Shown here in pieces: positions 60,636-64,000 of a DNA stretch of 64,000 nucleotides; position 1 is the stretch's first letter, and each line of letters starts with the position of its first letter. The translations under genes and the position numbers were made by a program. The stretch is from Psychrobacter sp. BI730 (GTDB lineage Bacteria; Pseudomonadota; Gammaproteobacteria; Pseudomonadales; Moraxellaceae): NCBI RefSeq assembly GCF_013414195.1, contig NZ_JAATTV010000009.1, positions 62,001 to 126,000 of the forward strand, written 5' to 3'. The notes under the pieces were generated by a model. The model made no database searches. It was not told the DNA's origin and was given only the letters and a program-made list of their open reading frames with translations.

Positions 60636-61304
60636 CTAAAACCGCAAACGCTTTTGTAATTGTTGCACACCAATAGAAGCACTTAAGCTAATCACAAAAT
60701 AGACAGCACCAGCACCTAAGATATACGGCGTGAGTAGTCCCATTAGTTCACCGCGAACATAGGCTGCGCGGAAAAAGTCGGTCAAACCAATGGCAAATAC
60801 CAGTGTCGTATCTTGGAATAAAATAATACATTGCTGCAAAATCAATGGCAGCATCTTACGAAAGGCTTGTGGCAAGATGACCAGACGCATGGTCTGCCCA
60901 TAAGTCATACCGAGCGCTTTTGCCGCATTGACCTGCCCGCTACCAATCGATTGAATACCAGCACGCACCACTTCTGAGAAATAAGCGGCCTCAAACATCA
61001 TAAATGCGACCACACAGGACGCAAACGCAGCATCGAGCTGCAGGTACTTACCCGCTACCCAAAGATAAATCATCGGTACGGCAAAGTAGAACCATAACAG
61101 TACTAATAACAGTGGCACAGAGCGGAAGTAATTGACGTATAGCTTTGCTGGAATCTCAAGCGCTTTGATACCTGACAAACGCATCAATGCCAGTACAGTT
61201 CCTAAACTAATACCGCCCAAAATAGCCAAAAACAGCACTTTTAAGGTGGTAAGCATGCCACCCATCAAACCAGGATAGGCTGTTGCCAATTCGGTCATAT
61301 TCAT
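60636..61304 (-). CDS. gltK: Glutamate/aspartate ABC transporter permease (GltK-like)
   Basis: Inner-membrane permease, 222 aa, about five hydrophobic segments, with the EAA loop pattern EVVRAGIQSIGSGQVNAAKALGM typical of polar amino-acid permeases (HisMQ family). Its ATG overlaps the stop of the preceding permease gene (ATGA) and GGGAGGT lies upstream, so translation is coupled. Confidence 0.93.
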   Translation of the reverse strand: MNMTELATAYPGLMGGMLTTLKVLFLAILGGISLGTVLALMRLSGIKALEIPAKLYVNYFRSVPLLLVLLWFYFAVPMIYLWVAGKYLQLDAAFASCVVAFMMFEAAYFSEVVRAGIQSIGSGQVNAAKALGMTYGQTMRLVILPQAFRKMLPLILQQCIILFQDTTLVFAIGLTDFFRAAYVRGELMGLLTPYILGAGAVYFVISLSASIGVQQLQKRLRF

Positions 61305-62047
61305 TTCTGACCTCCCGCAATAAGCCCAGGCACACGCAATTTACGTTCAATCAATCCCATAATAGCGATTAAGGATAAATTGAAAACCAAATAAATAATC
61401 GTCGCGTAAGTATATATCTCGATACTATTTTGAGTGTATTCGCTGATGGTTTTGGTTTGGCTAATCAGCTCCATTACCCCCACTAGCGAGGCCACAGAGG
61501 CGTTTTTAAAGCAGTTAGTCAGCTCAGAGCTGAGCGGTGGCAAGATAATACGAAATGCTTGCGGTAGCAGCACTTCTTTATAGACTTGTGGAATACTAAA
61601 CCCTAACGCGTAGGCTGCGTTAATCTGTCCATCAGGTAATGACTCTATACCCGTCCGTACCTGTTCCACGATACGAGCAGCAGTAAATAAGCCCAAACCA
61701 ATACTGGCTGATAACATGGCTGAGGTATTCGGAGACAAATCCTTATACCACCATTCTTGTATCGTTGGCGTGAGCCAGCCAGGGGCGATATAAAACCAAA
61801 AGAACAGTTGAACAAGCAGTGGGATATTACGAAAAAATGTCACATAAGCCGTACCGATTGCACGAGCGGTCTTGTTGGGCAAGGTACGCATGATACCGAA
61901 GATGGTACCAACGACCATCGCGATGGCCCAAGCGATACTGCCAATCAATAGCAGCCAGCCAAGACCAGTGATCATCCAATGGATATAGAGCTCGTTGCCA
62001 ATACCAGTCTGCTCAAAGAGCACACCCCAGTTCCAGCTATAATTCAT
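61301..62047 (-). CDS. gltJ: Glutamate/aspartate ABC transporter permease (GltJ-like)
   Basis: Inner-membrane permease of 248 aa with the EAA loop EQVRTGIESLPDGQINAAYALGF. The N-terminus contains a long hydrophilic stretch before the first helices, as in GltJ (about 246 aa). The ATG at 62045-62047 with GGAGAG upstream was chosen; the frame extends to a TTG at 62065. Overlaps gltK by 4 bp. Confidence 0.93.
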   Translation of the reverse strand: MNYSWNWGVLFEQTGIGNELYIHWMITGLGWLLLIGSIAWAIAMVVGTIFGIMRTLPNKTARAIGTAYVTFFRNIPLLVQLFFWFYIAPGWLTPTIQEWWYKDLSPNTSAMLSASIGLGLFTAARIVEQVRTGIESLPDGQINAAYALGFSIPQVYKEVLLPQAFRIILPPLSSELTNCFKNASVASLVGVMELISQTKTISEYTQNSIEIYTYATIIYLVFNLSLIAIMGLIERKLRVPGLIAGGQK

Positions 62048-62144
62048 GGTTGTCTCTCCGAGCAACGATTGATAAGCCTATACGTCAAATAAAATTACTG
62101 GCTATCTGAACGTATAGGCAAGCTATGTTGAGGGACAATGAGCG

Positions 62145-63119
62145 TTACTGCGCTGCTGCTCCTTTAGGCTGAGCGCTGTCATGCGGATTGGCAATCAAGG
62201 CCTTTAAGTTGTCTGACATCTCAAAGTTTAGATTGACGTTCTTCGGTGGGATTGGATTCAAGAACCACTTGTCATAAATGCTATTGATTTCGCCTGAGCT
62301 AAACACATTAGCAAGTGCTTCATCGACCACAGCTTTGAATTCAGGATCATCTTTACGCATCATACAACCATAGATTTCAAACGATTGCGGCGTACCGACG
62401 ATGACCCATTCATCAGGATTTTTTGCCTTGGCTTTTTCGCCTGCGAGCAATACATCATCCATCATAAAGGCATCAGCGCGACCATTCTCTAGCATTAGGA
62501 AGCCTTCACCATGATCTTTTGCTGAAATGATATTGGTATCCATTTTATTATCATCGTTGTACTGACGGATATAACGCTCTGAAGTCGTGCCTGCTGTCGT
62601 TACCAGAGTTTTGCCTTTTAGATCTTCAAAATCTTGAATACCAGAGTCTTTTTTGGTCAACAGACGCGTACCGATTTCAAAGAAACCGTTTGAGAATGCA
62701 ACTTGCTTTTGACGTTCTTCGTTATTGGTGGTTGAGCCACACTCAAAATCTACCGTGCCGTTTTGTACCAATGGGATACGAGTTTGCGAAGTAATTAGGT
62801 TATAGCGAACGTTAAGGTCTGGCATGTTTAGCTTTTGCTTAACGGCTTCAACCACTTTCATTTCCAAGTCGTGAGCATAACCAATCGGCTGATTAGGATC
62901 ATCAGCGATATAAGAAAAAGGAATAGAGGAATCACGGTGACCGACGACAATAGTGCCAGAGTCTTTGATTTTCTGTAACGTGCCGTTGGTGGTGGTTTCT
63001 GTCGTCGTTGCATCATCTGCTGGCGCATCAGTGCTGGTCTGGCTGCTGTTATTACATCCCGCTAAGCCTAATGCCATAACAGCAGCTAAAGTCAACGGTT
63101 TGGAAAATGAGTATGTCAT
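62145..63119 (-). CDS. gltI: Glutamate/aspartate-binding protein, lipoprotein type
   Basis: Solute-binding component of the importer, 324 aa. The signal peptide MTYSFSKPLTLAAVMALGLAGC ends in a lipobox (LAGC), so it should be anchored to a membrane; E. coli GltI is a soluble periplasmic protein. The mature part has the SBP family 3 features (GTIVVGHRDSSIPFSYIADD, LQKIKDSG, NGTVDFECGSTTNNEERQ, FMMDDVLLAGEKAKA). The frame extends further to 63194; the ATG at 63117-63119 with AAGGA upstream is the better start. First gene of the glt operon. Confidence 0.93.
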   Translation of the reverse strand: MTYSFSKPLTLAAVMALGLAGCNNSSQTSTDAPADDATTTETTTNGTLQKIKDSGTIVVGHRDSSIPFSYIADDPNQPIGYAHDLEMKVVEAVKQKLNMPDLNVRYNLITSQTRIPLVQNGTVDFECGSTTNNEERQKQVAFSNGFFEIGTRLLTKKDSGIQDFEDLKGKTLVTTAGTTSERYIRQYNDDNKMDTNIISAKDHGEGFLMLENGRADAFMMDDVLLAGEKAKAKNPDEWVIVGTPQSFEIYGCMMRKDDPEFKAVVDEALANVFSSGEINSIYDKWFLNPIPPKNVNLNFEMSDNLKALIANPHDSAQPKGAAAQ

Positions 63120-63495
63120 GAAATACATCCTTTTATCGCAAGATTGAGTGAGTGCTTGGACGACATAGGTCTGATTGACCAGACTGCCCCGCATCCGTAC
63201 GGTTGTTGCTGTTGTTTATCACAATGCAACTTAATGTTACTGTACAACAAATTTGCAGTAGAGGGTGAATTTTTTTTGAGAGAGTACATATTTATGAATA
63301 TATTTATATTCTGGCTACAAAATGTTGGCTCATAACGGTTATCTACTCAGAGCTTTGTACAAACAGCCGCTTGGTTGTTTAAGCTCGTTATTAACCTTTA
63401 CTGCTCATAATCGTCAAAACAGTCTGCTAAGTGAGATTGATAAATCGGCAGTAATCCCCATAAAGCAAACAACTTCTCTATACTACAAATGACTT
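63120..63495. other. Intergenic region glt operon-hslO
   Basis: 376 bp between divergent genes. It should hold the promoters of gltI and hslO. AT-rich near 63240-63330. I did not find a clear operator, riboswitch or RNA. Confidence 0.4.
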
Positions 63496-64000
63496 ATGAC
63501 TCAAGATATCCAAGTCCCAAATACGGACAGCCAAACTACTGGCAACCATGGCAGCAACGACATTCGCCAACGTTTCTTTGTTGAAGACTCTCCAGTGCGC
63601 GGTGATGTAGTACGCCTATCACGCAGCTACGCGAGCACGATTGCACAAAAGCCCTACCCTGAAGCCATCAAACGCTTATTGGGTGAGATGCTGACGGCAG
63701 CGAGTTTGCTAATCAGTACGGTCAAAATCAATGGTCGCCTATCTATTCAGTTGCAGTCATCAGACAGTGACAGCTTACTAAACTGGGCGATGGCAGAATG
63801 CGATCAAGACGGTATCATTCGTGCGCTTGCTAGCTGGAAAGGCGAGACGGATGAGCAAGTACAAGCGTGGGACAATATGACCCATGCCAAAGAAGCGTTT
63901 GCTGAACTTGGTGCGATGGGACAAGGCGTATTGTTTATCAATATTCAGCCTGATGGCGGTGAACCATACCAAGGTATCGTTGAGCGTAGCCATGACAATC
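63496..64000 (+). CDS. hslO: Redox-regulated chaperone Hsp33 (5' part, cut by window edge)
   Basis: Holdase chaperone activated by oxidation of C-terminal zinc-bound cysteines. The first 168 codons show the Hsp33 N-terminal domain: FFVEDSPVRGDVVRLSRSY, LGEMLTAASLLISTVKINGRL, WAMAECDQDGIIRALA and AFAELGAMGQGVLFINIQPDG. The Cys-containing C-terminus is beyond the window. An alternative ATG at 63489 is out of frame. The N-terminal 23 residues before RQRFF are longer than in E. coli Hsp33. Confidence 0.9.
   Translation, partial: MTQDIQVPNTDSQTTGNHGSNDIRQRFFVEDSPVRGDVVRLSRSYASTIAQKPYPEAIKRLLGEMLTAASLLISTVKINGRLSIQLQSSDSDSLLNWAMAECDQDGIIRALASWKGETDEQVQAWDNMTHAKEAFAELGAMGQGVLFINIQPDGGEPYQGIVERSHDN

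Overview
The window looks like chromosomal DNA of a moderate-GC gammaproteobacterium of the Moraxellaceae, most likely Psychrobacter. The grounds are gene order and protein character: lepA-lepB-DUF4845-rnc-era-recO-pdxJ, smc-zipA-ligA, Ser/Asn/Gln-rich tails added to housekeeping proteins, and an OprF/OmpA-type porin. This is recognition by eye, not a database match. No phage, insertion sequence, integrase, CRISPR array or rRNA was seen. One tRNA and the RNase P RNA are present.

Layout. 1-4 kb: typA (3' end cut by the window edge) and an OmpA-family protein. 4-5 kb: an orphan FimT/GspH-like pseudopilin with a very long leader. 4.8-12 kb: the lepA-lepB-DUF4845-rnc-era-recO-pdxJ cluster on the minus strand (translation factor, signal peptidase, RNA processing, DNA repair, vitamin B6). 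12.4-20.8 kb: a compact group 2 (ABC-dependent) capsule export set, kpsM-T-E-D-C-S, with no capsule biosynthesis genes beside it. 21-21.6 kb: tRNA-Met(CAT) and rnpB. 21.7-25.4 kb: bioA-bioD, a 2[4Fe-4S] ferredoxin, coaD and smpB. 25.5-36 kb: a RarD-like transporter, an Lrp regulator, three lipoproteins, amtB with an unknown partner gene, a YgiQ radical-SAM protein and an AT-rich orphan gene. 36.3-44.9 kb: ligA, zipA, smc and another orphan. 45-47.7 kb: a TauE/SafE permease, birA and coaX. 47.8-57 kb: a complete leucine/isovalerate degradation cluster (acyl-CoA synthetase, MCC beta, methylglutaconyl-CoA hydratase, MCC alpha, HMG-CoA lyase, isovaleryl-CoA dehydrogenase). 57.3-59.3 kb: a rubredoxin reductase-like protein and a DJ-1/PfpI protein. 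59.7-63.1 kb: a glutamate/aspartate ABC importer. 63.5 kb to the end: the start of hslO (Hsp33).

How the genes connect: biotin made with BioA/BioD and attached by BirA is needed by the methylcrotonyl-CoA carboxylase in the leucine cluster. CoaD and CoaX supply the CoA that this pathway consumes. AmtB and the Glt importer bring in nitrogen compounds.

The most interesting non-gene signal is a family of roughly 105-bp imperfect palindromes with five copies: two head-to-tail near 34.2-34.4 kb, and one each at 49.1, 53.2 and 55.1 kb in three of the five gaps of the leucine cluster. The central part is conserved between copies. The outer arms differ from copy to copy yet remain complementary within each copy, which suggests selection for a hairpin or a mobile palindromic element. 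Two orphan proteins (at 35.2 and 44.0 kb) carry D...ExK patterns that could mark nuclease-like folds. Both are hypotheses.
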